A stretch of 34,961 nt of DNA from assembly GCA_016927835.1 (NCBI GenBank), contig JAFGMA010000452.1:1-34961 (forward strand). Direction: 5' to 3'. Within the stretch, counting starts at the first letter, position 1. Each line of letters opens with the position of its first letter. The stretch is from Candidatus Zhuqueibacterota bacterium. GTDB taxonomy: Bacteria > Zhuqueibacterota > Zhuqueibacteria > Thermofontimicrobiales > Sulfurfontimicrobiaceae. This document shows, piece after piece, positions 14,930 through 24,706 of the stretch. Both the position numbers and the translations under genes were made by a program. The notes beneath the pieces were generated by a model. That model had not been told where the DNA came from. It saw nothing but the letters and a program-made list of their open reading frames with translations, and did not search any database.

Positions 14930-16585
14930 TTAAATTTTTGAAAAAGCAACTTCAAAAGCGTTAATAATTTCATCGATCGCTTCGATACCCACAGATATCC
15001 TCAGCAGGAACAGATTGAGACCCATTCGCGCCAATTTTTCGGGTGGGTCATCATAATGGGCGAGGATCGTGTAAAGACAAATCAGCGATTGCTCTGAGCC
15101 AAGGCTGGGTCCTTTTAATATCGGATCGCCGAGATGGTCGTAAAACGCCCTGGTTGTTTTTTCGATATCACCCGCAAGTTCAAAACTCATCAACCCGCTG
15201 AATCCCCGGAGATATTTTTTGGCGACGGCATGATCGGGGTGGCTGGCAAGACCGGGAAAATGCACGCATTTGACTTTCGGTTGATTTTCCAGGTATTGCG
15301 CCAGGACGAGTGCGTTGTGATTGATTTTTTCCATTCGATCACCGAAATGCGTCAGGTTTCGGTGTAAAATAAATGCATCATCCGGAGCCATGTCGATGTT
15401 GAGCATCGAATTGAAGGCGACGATGCGGCTGATCTGACTCGTTTCTCTCAGCAAGAGCGCCCCCCCGATGTGGTCGTTCAATCCGTTGAGAAATTTGGTT
15501 GTGCTGTGAACGATGAAATCTGCATCGTAATCAAAGGGATTGAGGTTATAAGGCGTTGCGATGGTATTATCGACCATCACCTGTGCGCCAGTTTGGTGCG
15601 CCAGGTGCACGACTTTTTCCAGATCAGGAATTCTCAGCAGGGGATTCGTCGGAATTTCGCAAAGCACGAGCGCTGTTTCATCGTCGATGGCGCGTTGCAT
15701 TCCCTGGTAATCATCAACTTCCAGGAATACGCTCGGTGTGCTGCCGCGACGCCAGTGCCATTTTTCCAGCAAGCTTCGCGTATCCGTGTACGGCGATCCG
15801 ATCATGACCAGTTTGGACCGTTCAGGGGAGAGCGCCGTCAGGACTGCGGCTGAAATTGCGCCCATTCCCGTTGGATATAAAAATACCTGCTCAGGTTCTG
15901 TTTTTTCCAATTGAGCGAGGTTTCGTTTCAGGGAATCGATCTGATTCGGCAGGGTGAATCGTTTTTGCTGATTAATCCGTTCAGCGGTGCGGGAATTCAA
16001 ATTGAAGCCCGTATGCCGACGCAGTCCAGCAATCAGTTCAGTCACTGCGGGATTGAAGCACACGATGAAGCCGGCATTTTCAGCCGGATGCGCCAGGATC
16101 AGCGCATCCAGGCTTTTGCTGCTGGCGGGTGGCAACGTTCTGCGCACATCAAAGCCAATGCGCAGTTTATCAGCAGCAGCAGGAATCGCGTAGGATTCGG
16201 ACAGATCGATGAAAATGACCGACGCCTTAATCTGAGAGGTTTCAGCGACGATGTTGCCGGCAGTTTGCATCAGAAATTTGTAAGTCGGTAAGAACACATC
16301 TCCTTTGAAATGAAATCCCTGCGAGCCTTTTTTGAACAGCGCATCCATCAGGACGAACAGCGCGCATTCGGGAGAGAAGAACGCGAAGGTTTCGTTCGCC
16401 TGGTAGCGTTCGGTGTATTCCTGCTCAAGGCGTCGCACCTCGGGATGTGCTAAGAGTCGGGAATACCCCCGGCGGAGTTTGATCTTGCCTTCCTCATAAT
16501 CGATATTCATTTGAACAGAAGGCAATTGAACGGTGATACCGTGATATCCGCCGATAGGCTGCGGATCGACCAGTTTTTGAGACAT
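14930..16585 (-). CDS. Cystathionine gamma-synthase-family PLP enzyme with N-terminal extension
   Basis: The C-terminal part (about 170-551) is a Cys/Met-metabolism PLP enzyme. It has YPTGMGAISAAVLTAL, EIPTNPLLRIPDLEKVVHLA, VMVDNTIATPYNLNPF and the PLP-lysine motif VHSTTKFLNGLNDHIGG. The late SLGSEQSL and LLRISVGIE stretches are also family traits. Members use activated homoserine to make cystathionine or homocysteine, or cleave cystathionine. About 165 extra N-terminal residues begin GGYHGITVQLPSVQMNIDYE and contain RRGYSRLLAHPEVRRL. This recalls the extended fungal STR2-type cystathionine gamma-synthases; the comparison is from memory. A GAGG site lies five bases before the ATG. Total length of 551 exceeds the usual 380-430. 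It has no metabolic neighbours here. Confidence 0.88.
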   Translation of the reverse strand: MSQKLVDPQPIGGYHGITVQLPSVQMNIDYEEGKIKLRRGYSRLLAHPEVRRLEQEYTERYQANETFAFFSPECALFVLMDALFKKGSQGFHFKGDVFLPTYKFLMQTAGNIVAETSQIKASVIFIDLSESYAIPAAADKLRIGFDVRRTLPPASSKSLDALILAHPAENAGFIVCFNPAVTELIAGLRRHTGFNLNSRTAERINQQKRFTLPNQIDSLKRNLAQLEKTEPEQVFLYPTGMGAISAAVLTALSPERSKLVMIGSPYTDTRSLLEKWHWRRGSTPSVFLEVDDYQGMQRAIDDETALVLCEIPTNPLLRIPDLEKVVHLAHQTGAQVMVDNTIATPYNLNPFDYDADFIVHSTTKFLNGLNDHIGGALLLRETSQISRIVAFNSMLNIDMAPDDAFILHRNLTHFGDRMEKINHNALVLAQYLENQPKVKCVHFPGLASHPDHAVAKKYLRGFSGLMSFELAGDIEKTTRAFYDHLGDPILKGPSLGSEQSLICLYTILAHYDDPPEKLARMGLNLFLLRISVGIEAIDEIINAFEVAFSKI

Positions 16586-16725
16586 GCGAACCTCGATTGG
16601 GAATTGGAAAGGAGAAGGCTAACCTGTTTAATTTAGCGAGTGCGTTTCATTATCTCGGAGAACACCTTCTTCGAAAGCCTGCTTGCCCCGATAAATCATC
16701 CTGGATGCGGAAGCCGGACCGGGAC

Positions 16726-17094
16726 TCATCTCAGCTTTGCATTTTTGGCAGCCTCGATTGCGATGATGAAGTTTAAATCTGCCAGTTGCGGAAGTACTTT
16801 AGCTTCGCAATAAACCGACTGAATATCGCCGCTTTCCGATTTGACTTTGACACCCAATTTCCGAAGCGTATTTGTTTCTTCCTTTTTCAGGTGTCGCGCT
16901 TTCAGGAGAATATTGACACTTGTATTTAATTTACCTTGATCCGAGAGCGAGTAATAAAGCTGCTTGGTCGCCAGATCGGCTTTCATTTCAAAGGCAGCGA
17001 ATTGTTTCACCACAACCGTTCGGCTTCTTCCGGCACAAAATACAAGTACCGTGATGGAGAGAAGTGCGAAAATGATCGAAATATGTTTTTTCAT
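16726..17094 (-). CDS. Stand-alone subtilase-prodomain-like exported protein
   Basis: The 122-residue product has a signal peptide (about 1-20); Cys20 in VLVFC could be a lipobox with an unusual Phe at -1. Residues 81-122 align without gaps to residues 88-129 of the subtilase encoded just upstream, with 13 identities in 42, including GVKVKSESGDIQS against GIRIRSRIGDIYS and the final ALR pattern. A further LLK lines up with one gap before that. The protein ends at the exact point where the protease prodomain ends. Its ATG overlaps the protease stop in the sequence ATGA, so translation is likely coupled. Free prodomain-like proteins of the I9 type inhibit or help fold subtilases; I infer one of these roles. 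No catalytic residues are present. Confidence 0.75.
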   Translation of the reverse strand: MKKHISIIFALLSITVLVFCAGRSRTVVVKQFAAFEMKADLATKQLYYSLSDQGKLNTSVNILLKARHLKKEETNTLRKLGVKVKSESGDIQSVYCEAKVLPQLADLNFIIAIEAAKNAKLR

Positions 17095-19337
17095 TTTATC
17101 AATATCAGTTTTTTTGTTTTTGAATCATTATCAATGCTTAATTTATAAAAATATATGCCTGAAGCTAAATGGGATGCGTCAAATTTTACACTGTATTTTT
17201 TTGCTTGCAAATCCCCGGAAATCAATTCATCAACCAGCCGTCCCCGGCAATCATAGACATCTAACGAAACTTGCGAAGCGTTTGCCAGTGTGAAGCCGAT
17301 AGATGTTGTTTGATTGAAAGGATTCGGGTAATTGTTCTCCAGCTCGAAAGATAATTTTGGTCGCATTCGACTGGCAGATACGTCTGCATAAGTCTCGCTG
17401 GCGTTTACGAGTTCGAAAATATCCGCTTTGCCATAACCCCAGCTATCGGACGCGGTGGCGCCGGTGAAAGAATCATGGCGTGCGTGGCGACTCAACAGCA
17501 GCTTAATGTCCGCAGGCTCCAGGGCGGGATTCGCCTGGAGCATCAGCGCGATTGCCCCGGTGATGTGCGGTGCTGCCATCGATGTGCCTTCGTAACCGAC
17601 ATAACCTCCGGCGAGAAACGGATCAGAGGGCAAATTAGCGAGCCGAACCGGATCGATCAATTCTTCGAACGTATCCTTTGACAGACAAGACACGACGATG
17701 TTGCCGGGAGCGGCTATCTCAGGTTTCATTCGCCCGTCGCGTGTCGGACCATGCGATGAAAAAGGTGCCACAGCGCCGTACTCCACCATCGGATTAAACT
17801 GGTACTTTTCACCCAGGTAATTTACCCACGTATTTTTTGTCGTGTATGCGCCAACGGAAATCACGCCTTGCGCCGTGCCCCCGATTTCACCGACACTTTT
17901 CGTGTTATCGCCCGGCAAAAATGCAGCGGATGAATAGGGAAATGTTCCCGGTTTAGAGGGCTTGAAGTTTACGCCAAACGGATTATCTTCGGTCCAGGCA
18001 TCGAATGTGCCTTTTCCCGAAAATTTCACATACCAGTCATACTGATTCGCCGAATCATAAAAGAATCCGACAATATTATAATGCGGATGTCCGTTCAAAC
18101 TGCTTTTCTCATATCCGATCATATAACTGGCGACGATATCGCTGCCATCATCAAACGATTCCAGGCTAGTAGTTTCTTTCCGGCTCTCACGCCTGAACCG
18201 GATGCGTCCGGTTGCATCGACTGCCAGCAGCGCGATATTCATATCCGAGTTTGATTGACCCCAGATATCGATCACATTGTTGGCAATATAATTCAGCGAA
18301 TCGTTTGCTGCGGCAAAGCAGGCGAAAAGCGAATCCTGATTCAGAGTATGCCCGGTATGAACGAACTGCATCGCCTCATTACCGGCTGCGCCCACCAGAA
18401 TTTGTCCCTGTCCGATCATATTGTCAAAAGCCTGATCCAGCAAGGAAGTTCCGTCGTGCGGTCCTTCATGTGTACCAAGACTCATGTTAATGACAACCGG
18501 TCTACCGGCAGCTTTTTGAATAATATAGTTGGCGGCATCGATGATTGATGTTGTCTGCCAGCCAACTGCCACACAAACAAGATCCGCATCAGGCGCGATT
18601 CCCTGGTAGCCTCGGTTGCTTAAGCCGGATCCATCACTCGCCGCGATACCCATGACATGCGTTCCGTGCCCGATGGCATCCTGGTGGGGGCAGTTACCGG
18701 CGTTGATTTGGGGTGCACTGTATTCGCTGCCGTATCCGAAAATCGCCGGAGACGTCCCGCTATCATCGAATTGATCCCAGATTGAAATGATACGCGTCGA
18801 GCCATCAGGATGCAGAAAATCGGGGTGAGTAAAATCGATCCCGGTATCAATGATTCCCACGATGCAGCCTTCGCCGGTGTACGCCTGCTCCAAGCCGCTT
18901 TCGCCGTTAGTCACCCGATTCGTGCCGGTTTCGAGCCTGGAAACATCGAGCCTAAGTCTCGCAGGTCGCGCAAGTTCCACCCATTCAACGCCTTCAATGC
19001 CGGATAGCCGATGAAGGATCGCCACCGGAACTGCCGCAGAATAAATATCGCCGATGCGGCTGCGAATGCGTATGCCGCACTCGGATGCTGCATTCTCATT
19101 GAAACCTGCCGGATCTACCTTCAGCAATACAGGCGCGCACGATTCCTGGTTCTGATTCTCAACAATCGGGAAATGCCGCAGCATCGCCCGCTTTTCGGAA
19201 GACAACGAGCACTTCGCAAGTCCTGTCTTGCCGAGTAACCGAATTAATTGGCGCGTTTTGATATCAAGATTTTCTGCGTGCAGAAACAGCGTGCTAATCA
19301 GAAGAATTGCACTGGCGATGCTTGTGATGCGTTTCAT
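17091..19337 (-). CDS. Secreted S8 subtilisin-like protease with T9SS-type sorting domain
   Basis: I chose the ATG at 19337 because AAAGG lies seven bases upstream and it opens a signal peptide (1-21); the frame extends to 19397 without a better start. A prodomain of the fervidolysin type spans about 30-130. The catalytic triad is visible: Asp164 in GIIDTGIDFTHPDF, His224 in GHGTHVMG, and Ser586 in GTSMAAPHITG, with the oxyanion Asn in VGAAGNEA. A large insert between His and Ser (about 320-500) looks like a beta-rich or PA-like region. The tail (about 660-748) is a T9SS type A-like sorting domain with ENNYPNPFNQ and GIYFYKLSI. The 748-residue enzyme is thus exported to the surface. It is the first of a two-gene unit with the prodomain-like protein. 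Confidence 0.95.
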   Translation of the reverse strand: MKRITSIASAILLISTLFLHAENLDIKTRQLIRLLGKTGLAKCSLSSEKRAMLRHFPIVENQNQESCAPVLLKVDPAGFNENAASECGIRIRSRIGDIYSAAVPVAILHRLSGIEGVEWVELARPARLRLDVSRLETGTNRVTNGESGLEQAYTGEGCIVGIIDTGIDFTHPDFLHPDGSTRIISIWDQFDDSGTSPAIFGYGSEYSAPQINAGNCPHQDAIGHGTHVMGIAASDGSGLSNRGYQGIAPDADLVCVAVGWQTTSIIDAANYIIQKAAGRPVVINMSLGTHEGPHDGTSLLDQAFDNMIGQGQILVGAAGNEAMQFVHTGHTLNQDSLFACFAAANDSLNYIANNVIDIWGQSNSDMNIALLAVDATGRIRFRRESRKETTSLESFDDGSDIVASYMIGYEKSSLNGHPHYNIVGFFYDSANQYDWYVKFSGKGTFDAWTEDNPFGVNFKPSKPGTFPYSSAAFLPGDNTKSVGEIGGTAQGVISVGAYTTKNTWVNYLGEKYQFNPMVEYGAVAPFSSHGPTRDGRMKPEIAAPGNIVVSCLSKDTFEELIDPVRLANLPSDPFLAGGYVGYEGTSMAAPHITGAIALMLQANPALEPADIKLLLSRHARHDSFTGATASDSWGYGKADIFELVNASETYADVSASRMRPKLSFELENNYPNPFNQTTSIGFTLANASQVSLDVYDCRGRLVDELISGDLQAKKYSVKFDASHLASGIYFYKLSIDNDSKTKKLILIK

Positions 19338-19752
19338 TAATAAGCCTTTCACCTGATGGTTACCTGGAATTGCATTTGTAAAATACTCATAAAACACCCG
19401 TTTGTCAAGCGTTATTTCAATGGTTTAAGAAATGTAATATCTAGCCAGGTCAAGCGATTGAATTTTTAAAGCTGGAATTCAATTCGTTCGCATTGCAGCA
19501 CATCGGTTACTGAAGCCAATCTTGACTGATCCAACTGATGGATTTGAGTGTCGATCAGAGGGAGTTTCAGGGAATATCGTGCTGAAATCGGCTTGAGTTT
19601 AAGTTATTTAAAAATTGATTGTTAGTAAGTGAGTTCCCCTTGATTTTAAACCATATTAAGATTTGGTCATTTAGATTCAGCCATGATGTGAAATTGCCGA
19701 TAAAAAAATGAGAAATTTCGATGCGACATCAAACTAAAGAAGGGATTTTGCA
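19338..19752. other. Divergent intergenic region between subtilase and PilZ gene
   Basis: The region holds the 5' leaders of two divergent genes. I see no clear promoter pair. An AT-rich inverted repeat, ATTGAATT (19457-19464) and AATTCAAT (19476-19483), is the only symmetric element found; it could be an operator or chance. Confidence 0.4.
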
Positions 19753-20286
19753 ATGACCAGTCAAAATCAGTCCCATAGCGAGCGTCGCGCTTATTATCGA
19801 CTGCCTGTCAGGAGCGGGAGCGAGATATCTGCTCAAATTAATTCCCAACTCGGATCGATCGGCGATATTCAACCGATAAATTTATCACCGGGAGGATTGC
19901 TCTGTCGGCTAAAAACCGGTCAAGCTCAGAATGAAAAGCAATTAGGAGCTGTCGAATCAGTCACATTGAATCTGGGAGCAAAGGGGAGCGTAACCGTTGC
20001 CAGCCATATCCGACGACTCGAATACAGCGGCGGATCTGATTTTTATTATTGCGCGATTCAATTTTCGAAAATCACCAAAAATGAACTCTCCAAACCCGAC
20101 ACCAAAACTGCTGCAAAATTCATCAAGAAAGCAAAGCAATTGCTGACCGATCCGATTGCCAGCTTGAGGCAGACACCCAATTATATGCAAACCGAGGATG
20201 AAATAAAAAGACAAAAACTCAGGAACAGCGTTTACGCGTTTTTTGAGCACATCATAAAAGGATTGCAGCCCGAAGAACAATGGTAG
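19753..20286 (+). CDS. PilZ-domain protein (c-di-GMP binding)
   Basis: The 177-residue protein has the PilZ c-di-GMP motifs: RxxxR as R12-AYY-R16 in ERRAYYRLP, and (D/N)xSxxG as N43-LSPG-G48. The barrel strands continue to YYCAIQFSKI near 115. A helical tail of about 60 charged residues follows, perhaps for a partner. GAAGGG lies about eight bases before the ATG. PilZ proteins sense cyclic di-GMP to control motility, polymer export or surface adhesion. No GGDEF or EAL gene is in the window, so its effector is unknown. It is single and oriented away from the subtilase gene. Confidence 0.88.
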   Translation: MTSQNQSHSERRAYYRLPVRSGSEISAQINSQLGSIGDIQPINLSPGGLLCRLKTGQAQNEKQLGAVESVTLNLGAKGSVTVASHIRRLEYSGGSDFYYCAIQFSKITKNELSKPDTKTAAKFIKKAKQLLTDPIASLRQTPNYMQTEDEIKRQKLRNSVYAFFEHIIKGLQPEEQW

Positions 20287-20748
20287 TTCTATGAAGTACT
20301 CGACTCCTTGAAATTGCAGCATTTTCATTATTCACCGGGGCTTATCGCGGAGTACATTCAGCTTTTTAAAAAAGGTCGCTCAACCAGCGATTATCACGAA
20401 TTTCATTCTGAAATCACCCATTAACTTGCTGCCTCGCTAAAGCAGCCAGGCTTTGTCCGGATCACCTGCCATTTTTTCCCTTATCTTATCAGCTCTCTCT
20501 CATTTACGCTTTGCCGAAGCATTATACTCACACTGAAAATTTAAAAGGCTTTTCTGAACAAAAATTGTGCTTAATAATCAATGAGTTGAGAAAGTTGCTC
20601 AAAATCCTGAAAACCGGTTTTGACATACCACCGCTGTTACTCTCACTTTAGTAGAAGACCGGGGAAAGGCAAGGCTTGGAATTCGACTCAAAAATGTTAT
20701 TTTGAGCATCAATGAAAATCCCGAAGATCCAAAAAAATAATTTATCCC
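20287..20748. other. Intergenic gap between PilZ and alpha-mannosidase genes
   Basis: No coding potential with family resemblance is visible on either strand, and no terminator hairpin with a T-tract is clear after the PilZ stop. The right end leads into the promoter at 20749-20779. Confidence 0.4.
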
Positions 20749-20779
20749 TTGCAATTATTCGATGATTTTCTTATATAAT
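20749..20779 (+). promoter_or_regulatory. Sigma-70-like promoter for the alpha-mannosidase gene
   Basis: TTGCAA at 20749-20754 and a consensus TATAAT at 20774-20779 are 19 bases apart; TATATA at 20772-20777 gives a 17-base spacer. Transcription would begin near 20786, 96 bases before the ATG at 20882. This supports the start at 20882 over an in-frame ATG at 20762, which would lie inside the promoter. Confidence 0.5.
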
Positions 20780-20881
20780 AAAAATTCTATACTTACTGCA
20801 TCATTGCTTCAACCACGTATTCATTCTGAAATAACCTGTTTTTCACATGTAACTTGCCAAAAGTCAGCAGAGGTAAGCAAA

Positions 20882-23800
20882 ATGCGCAAAAATGCTATTC
20901 GCATTGGTTTTATTTTTACAGTTCTGTTTTATAATTTAGTAAGCGCACAAAATAGCTACCTGCGGGACTGGTTGGTGTGTGGCTCATTCAAAGTTCAAGC
21001 GGCGCACAAAGGATTGGCATTTCCGTATATTAATGAAGATGAACAGGAGTTATACCCGTTTGGCGGCGACATTTCCAACGGTCAAGCCTGGATGCTTTAC
21101 CATTCGCTTGGGGATGATCTGGATTTTTTAAATCCGGTATTCAATTTTCCTTACACCGAACAATGTGCCTTGTACTTGCATCTCTATATTCAATCGCCAT
21201 CCCAACAAGCCGCGCGGTTGCTGGTGGGAAGTGATGATGAAATTGCAATTTGGTTGAATTCAAAATTAATCCACTTTAATGAAGTGCAGCGGGGACATCG
21301 ATTTGATGATGACACCGTAAAATGCACCTTTCAAACCGGATGGAACCGGTTATTGGCGAAGGTGACCAATGGCGCCGTTGCCTGGGGATTCTCGATGCGC
21401 ATCATCGATGCAAGCGACTTGAAGATACAACCGGAATCGCCGTTTGCAATCCCGCCGGAAAAACGAAAACCGGCTTCGGTGCAACTGCTCCAGGGACCCG
21501 GTAAGCCTGAATTCGCATTCGATTCCGAAAACGAACCTGTCTGCCGCATCGCATTCAGTTTCTTAAACCACGGAACCGAGCCGATCCGCGATTTGAGGGT
21601 TAGTCTGGTGTCGGGTGGCGCGCAATATCACATCGCAGAAAATCTGGCTGCTGCCGCCGGCGGCGAAATTTTTCCGTATCAGTTGATTTTGTCCATGGCA
21701 TCACTTGATAGCATTTTGCACGCCACAGAGCCGGTTGAATTTGCAATTGAAAATCGCCAGGGAGCCAGGATTTGCCAGTCCCATCTATTCGCAAACCGTG
21801 ATGTATTGAATGCATTTTTCTCACCCTGGAAACTCCACGATTGGCAGGTCTCCGTCAAAGATAATTTACAGCTATTTGAAAAACAATGGATTGTGCCGAA
21901 AATATTCAAAGGGTTCGATTGCTTTTTTGCTGCGGATGTGCCTGATGTATGGGCGACTTGCAAGATTAATAATAAAACCAAATTAGAGCAATTCACCGGG
22001 GATACGGGGGAGCTTCTGCTAACGAAAAAAGCGTCCGAAGGTCAACGTTTTCAAATTCAATTGGCATTCAAATACGATTCATCCGGCACGAAAGCGCCCT
22101 CTCTGCGGAGCAGCATTAAACCAGGGCAGGAGGAGATCGAACGCTATTTATTTGATTCAATTTATGCGGAAAAATTATTCAAGCGAAAAATCGAAAATAT
22201 GGATTCCCTGGATTTGGCGCTCTTACAGTCGATCTGGCAGGGACAACTGAAGCGTGCTGAAAAGATTTGCGAGGAACCGGAAAAGGTCTTCAAAGAGATC
22301 GAGCCGCTTGCCGACAAATACACGTTAAATATGATCGGGAATGCCCACATCGACATGGCGTGGCTCTGGCGCTATCCGGAAACTATCGATGAATGCAAGC
22401 GCACCTTCAACTCCGCCATAGAAAATATCAAGCGCTATCCCGATTTCAAATTCAGTCATGGACAGGCGCTTTCGTATCAATGGGTGGAAGAGGAAGAGCC
22501 GGAGCTTTTCAATGAAATAAAGAAATACGTCAAAAAAGGGCGATGGGAAATTATCGGCGGGACATGGGTCGAGCCGGATGCAAATCTGCCCGATGGTGAA
22601 TCGCATGTCAGGCAATACCTGTACGGCAAGCGCTACTTCAACGAAAAATTCGATATCGATGTGGTCAATGGTTGGATGCCCGATACATTCGGACATCCGG
22701 CGACATTACCCCAGATTTTGGCGAAGTGCGGGATAAAAAGCTACACGTTTTTCCGCCCCTGGAATGATGAGCGCATGTTCTATTGGCAGGCTCCGGATAG
22801 CAGCCGGGTATTCGCGCATCGCCCGCCACGCTGGTATGGTTCCACAGCGGTTGATGAAAACTTGTGCAACAATATATTGAAAGCCGAAGAAAAATTCAAG
22901 CTTAAGGATTTCGCGCGATTTTATGGAGTCGGTGACCATGGCGGGGGTCCGACTCGCAGGAATATTGAAACCATCCAGCGCCTTGATGATTCGCGCGTTT
23001 ACCCTGAGGTAAAAATGGTGGGCTTGGGTGAATACTACCGCAAAATTTTTGATGATAATTTCAAACCGCTGGATTCCGCGCTCGTATTTCCGGTGGTGCA
23101 AGGCGAACAGAATTTTGTTTTTCGCGGGTGTTGGACGTCGCAGGCGCGGACTAAATGGAACAATCGTCGCAGCGAATGCTCGCTGGTGATGGCAGAAACT
23201 TTCAGCACGATTGGCATGCTGTTTAAGCATCCTTATCTTCAAACGGAGTTAACTTCTGCGTGGCAGAATGCGCTTTTCAACCAATTTCACGATATTCTCG
23301 CCGGCTCTTCGATTGGGCCGGTTTACGTGGATGCGGAAGAAATTTATCAAAGGGTGTTTGAAACCGCTGATGGCTGCATTGATAACGCATTGCGCGCAAT
23401 CGGTGCGAATATTGATACCAATTATCCTGACAGCGATGTTTTGCCAATTGTCGTATTCAATTCCCTGAACTGGGCGCGAACAGCGCCGGTTGAGCTTGTC
23501 GTGCGCATTGAATCTCCCAACCTGGAGATCACGATTTTTGATTCAACACAGCAGGAAATCCCGGTGCAAATTATTGAACGCCAGGGAGCTAACGTAAGAT
23601 TTGTTTTTGTACCGGATAATGTTCCCGCATTTGGCTATCGGCTTTTTTGGCTTAAAATGATCCCCGCTCACGCTGTCACTCAATCTGCTGAAAAGGATTT
23701 CACGCTGGAGAATGATTATATATTCATTCAGATCGATCGCAAAACAGGCGCAATTACCCGCTTTTATGACAAACGATTGAATAAAATCCTGCTTGAAGAT

Positions 23801-24706
23801 GATGGCGCCATCTTCCAAATCCAGAGAGATGAACCCGATGGGATGTCGGCATGGAAACTTGGATTGAAAGGCCCGATCACGCGGCTCGATAAAGCCGATT
23901 TGGTGAGCGTCACCGAAGATGGACCGGTGCGCAAGGTGATTACGGTGAAATATCAGCACCAGAATTCAAATTTCATAAAGCGCTTCATTTTGTATCACGA
24001 TCTGCCTTGCCTCGAAGTCCAGGTCATTGCCGATTGGCACGAGCGAAATCAGATGGTCAAAATTGCTTTTCCATTTCAAATAGAGCAAGCGAAAGCGACT
24101 TTCGACATACCGTTCGGGCATATCGAGCGTCCGGCGGATGGTTCCGAGGTGCCAATGCAAAAATGGGTCGATGTGTCGAATGCGGAATATGGCGTGGCGA
24201 TCCTCAATGATTGCAAATATGCTTGCGATGTTAACGGATCAACGGTTCGCCTGAGCGTAATGCGAGGCTCAACAGATCCCGATCCCAATGCAGATGAAGG
24301 CTATCACACCTTTTCGTATGTGATCGTTCCCCACACAGGCGACTGGCGCAACGGGAAAATTCCGCGGAAAGCACAATGCTACAATTCGCGGCTGATGCCG
24401 TTATTTTCAGAGACACACAAAGGCAGGTACGGCGCGATATTCTCTTTCTTGAGAATCGATGCTGAAAATGTCATTTTATCTGCGTTGAAAAAAAACGAAG
24501 ATTCCGATCGTTGGCTGATCCGGCTGTGGGAAACAGACGGGAAGGCGTCGCAGGTGAAAATCGTTTTCCCGAAGTTTGTGAAAGCAGCTTACGAATCCTG
24601 CATGATTGAATGGAATCTGCGGGAATTAAGGCACCTGAAGCATCATCTTGTTTTTCAGATACAGCCCTTTGAAGTGAAGACGCTTTGTGTCGAATTTTTC
24701 GAGTAA
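20882..24706 (+). CDS. Exported GH38 alpha-mannosidase
   Basis: The ATG at 20882 follows GAGGT by eight bases and opens a signal peptide (1-22, LVSAQ). Residues about 25-180 are a beta-sandwich, probably carbohydrate-binding, with LLVGSDDEIAIWLNSKLIHF, RFDDDTVKC and AKVTNGAVAWGFSMRI. The GH38 catalytic core begins near 480. Zn ligands are His489 and Asp491 (IGNAHIDMAW), the nucleophile Asp601 (GWMPDTFGH) and His803 (NQFHDILAGSS). GRWEIIGGTWVEPDANL is another family signature. The remaining C-terminal half is the beta-sandwich region of GH38. At 1274 residues it is longer than most bacterial members because of the N-terminal part. It probably removes alpha-mannose from glycans in the periplasm or outside. 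No transporter or susCD pair is adjacent. Confidence 0.94.
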   Translation: MRKNAIRIGFIFTVLFYNLVSAQNSYLRDWLVCGSFKVQAAHKGLAFPYINEDEQELYPFGGDISNGQAWMLYHSLGDDLDFLNPVFNFPYTEQCALYLHLYIQSPSQQAARLLVGSDDEIAIWLNSKLIHFNEVQRGHRFDDDTVKCTFQTGWNRLLAKVTNGAVAWGFSMRIIDASDLKIQPESPFAIPPEKRKPASVQLLQGPGKPEFAFDSENEPVCRIAFSFLNHGTEPIRDLRVSLVSGGAQYHIAENLAAAAGGEIFPYQLILSMASLDSILHATEPVEFAIENRQGARICQSHLFANRDVLNAFFSPWKLHDWQVSVKDNLQLFEKQWIVPKIFKGFDCFFAADVPDVWATCKINNKTKLEQFTGDTGELLLTKKASEGQRFQIQLAFKYDSSGTKAPSLRSSIKPGQEEIERYLFDSIYAEKLFKRKIENMDSLDLALLQSIWQGQLKRAEKICEEPEKVFKEIEPLADKYTLNMIGNAHIDMAWLWRYPETIDECKRTFNSAIENIKRYPDFKFSHGQALSYQWVEEEEPELFNEIKKYVKKGRWEIIGGTWVEPDANLPDGESHVRQYLYGKRYFNEKFDIDVVNGWMPDTFGHPATLPQILAKCGIKSYTFFRPWNDERMFYWQAPDSSRVFAHRPPRWYGSTAVDENLCNNILKAEEKFKLKDFARFYGVGDHGGGPTRRNIETIQRLDDSRVYPEVKMVGLGEYYRKIFDDNFKPLDSALVFPVVQGEQNFVFRGCWTSQARTKWNNRRSECSLVMAETFSTIGMLFKHPYLQTELTSAWQNALFNQFHDILAGSSIGPVYVDAEEIYQRVFETADGCIDNALRAIGANIDTNYPDSDVLPIVVFNSLNWARTAPVELVVRIESPNLEITIFDSTQQEIPVQIIERQGANVRFVFVPDNVPAFGYRLFWLKMIPAHAVTQSAEKDFTLENDYIFIQIDRKTGAITRFYDKRLNKILLEDDGAIFQIQRDEPDGMSAWKLGLKGPITRLDKADLVSVTEDGPVRKVITVKYQHQNSNFIKRFILYHDLPCLEVQVIADWHERNQMVKIAFPFQIEQAKATFDIPFGHIERPADGSEVPMQKWVDVSNAEYGVAILNDCKYACDVNGSTVRLSVMRGSTDPDPNADEGYHTFSYVIVPHTGDWRNGKIPRKAQCYNSRLMPLFSETHKGRYGAIFSFLRIDAENVILSALKKNEDSDRWLIRLWETDGKASQVKIVFPKFVKAAYESCMIEWNLRELRHLKHHLVFQIQPFEVKTLCVEFFE

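Noticed and set aside
20762-20881. Longer N-terminus for the alpha-mannosidase
   Set aside because: Would place the start codon inside a TATAAT promoter and put 40 unlikely residues before a clear signal peptide.
22706-23242. 178-codon minus-strand frame
   Set aside because: Lies opposite the catalytic core of the GH38 enzyme, which has all conserved residues in the sense frame.
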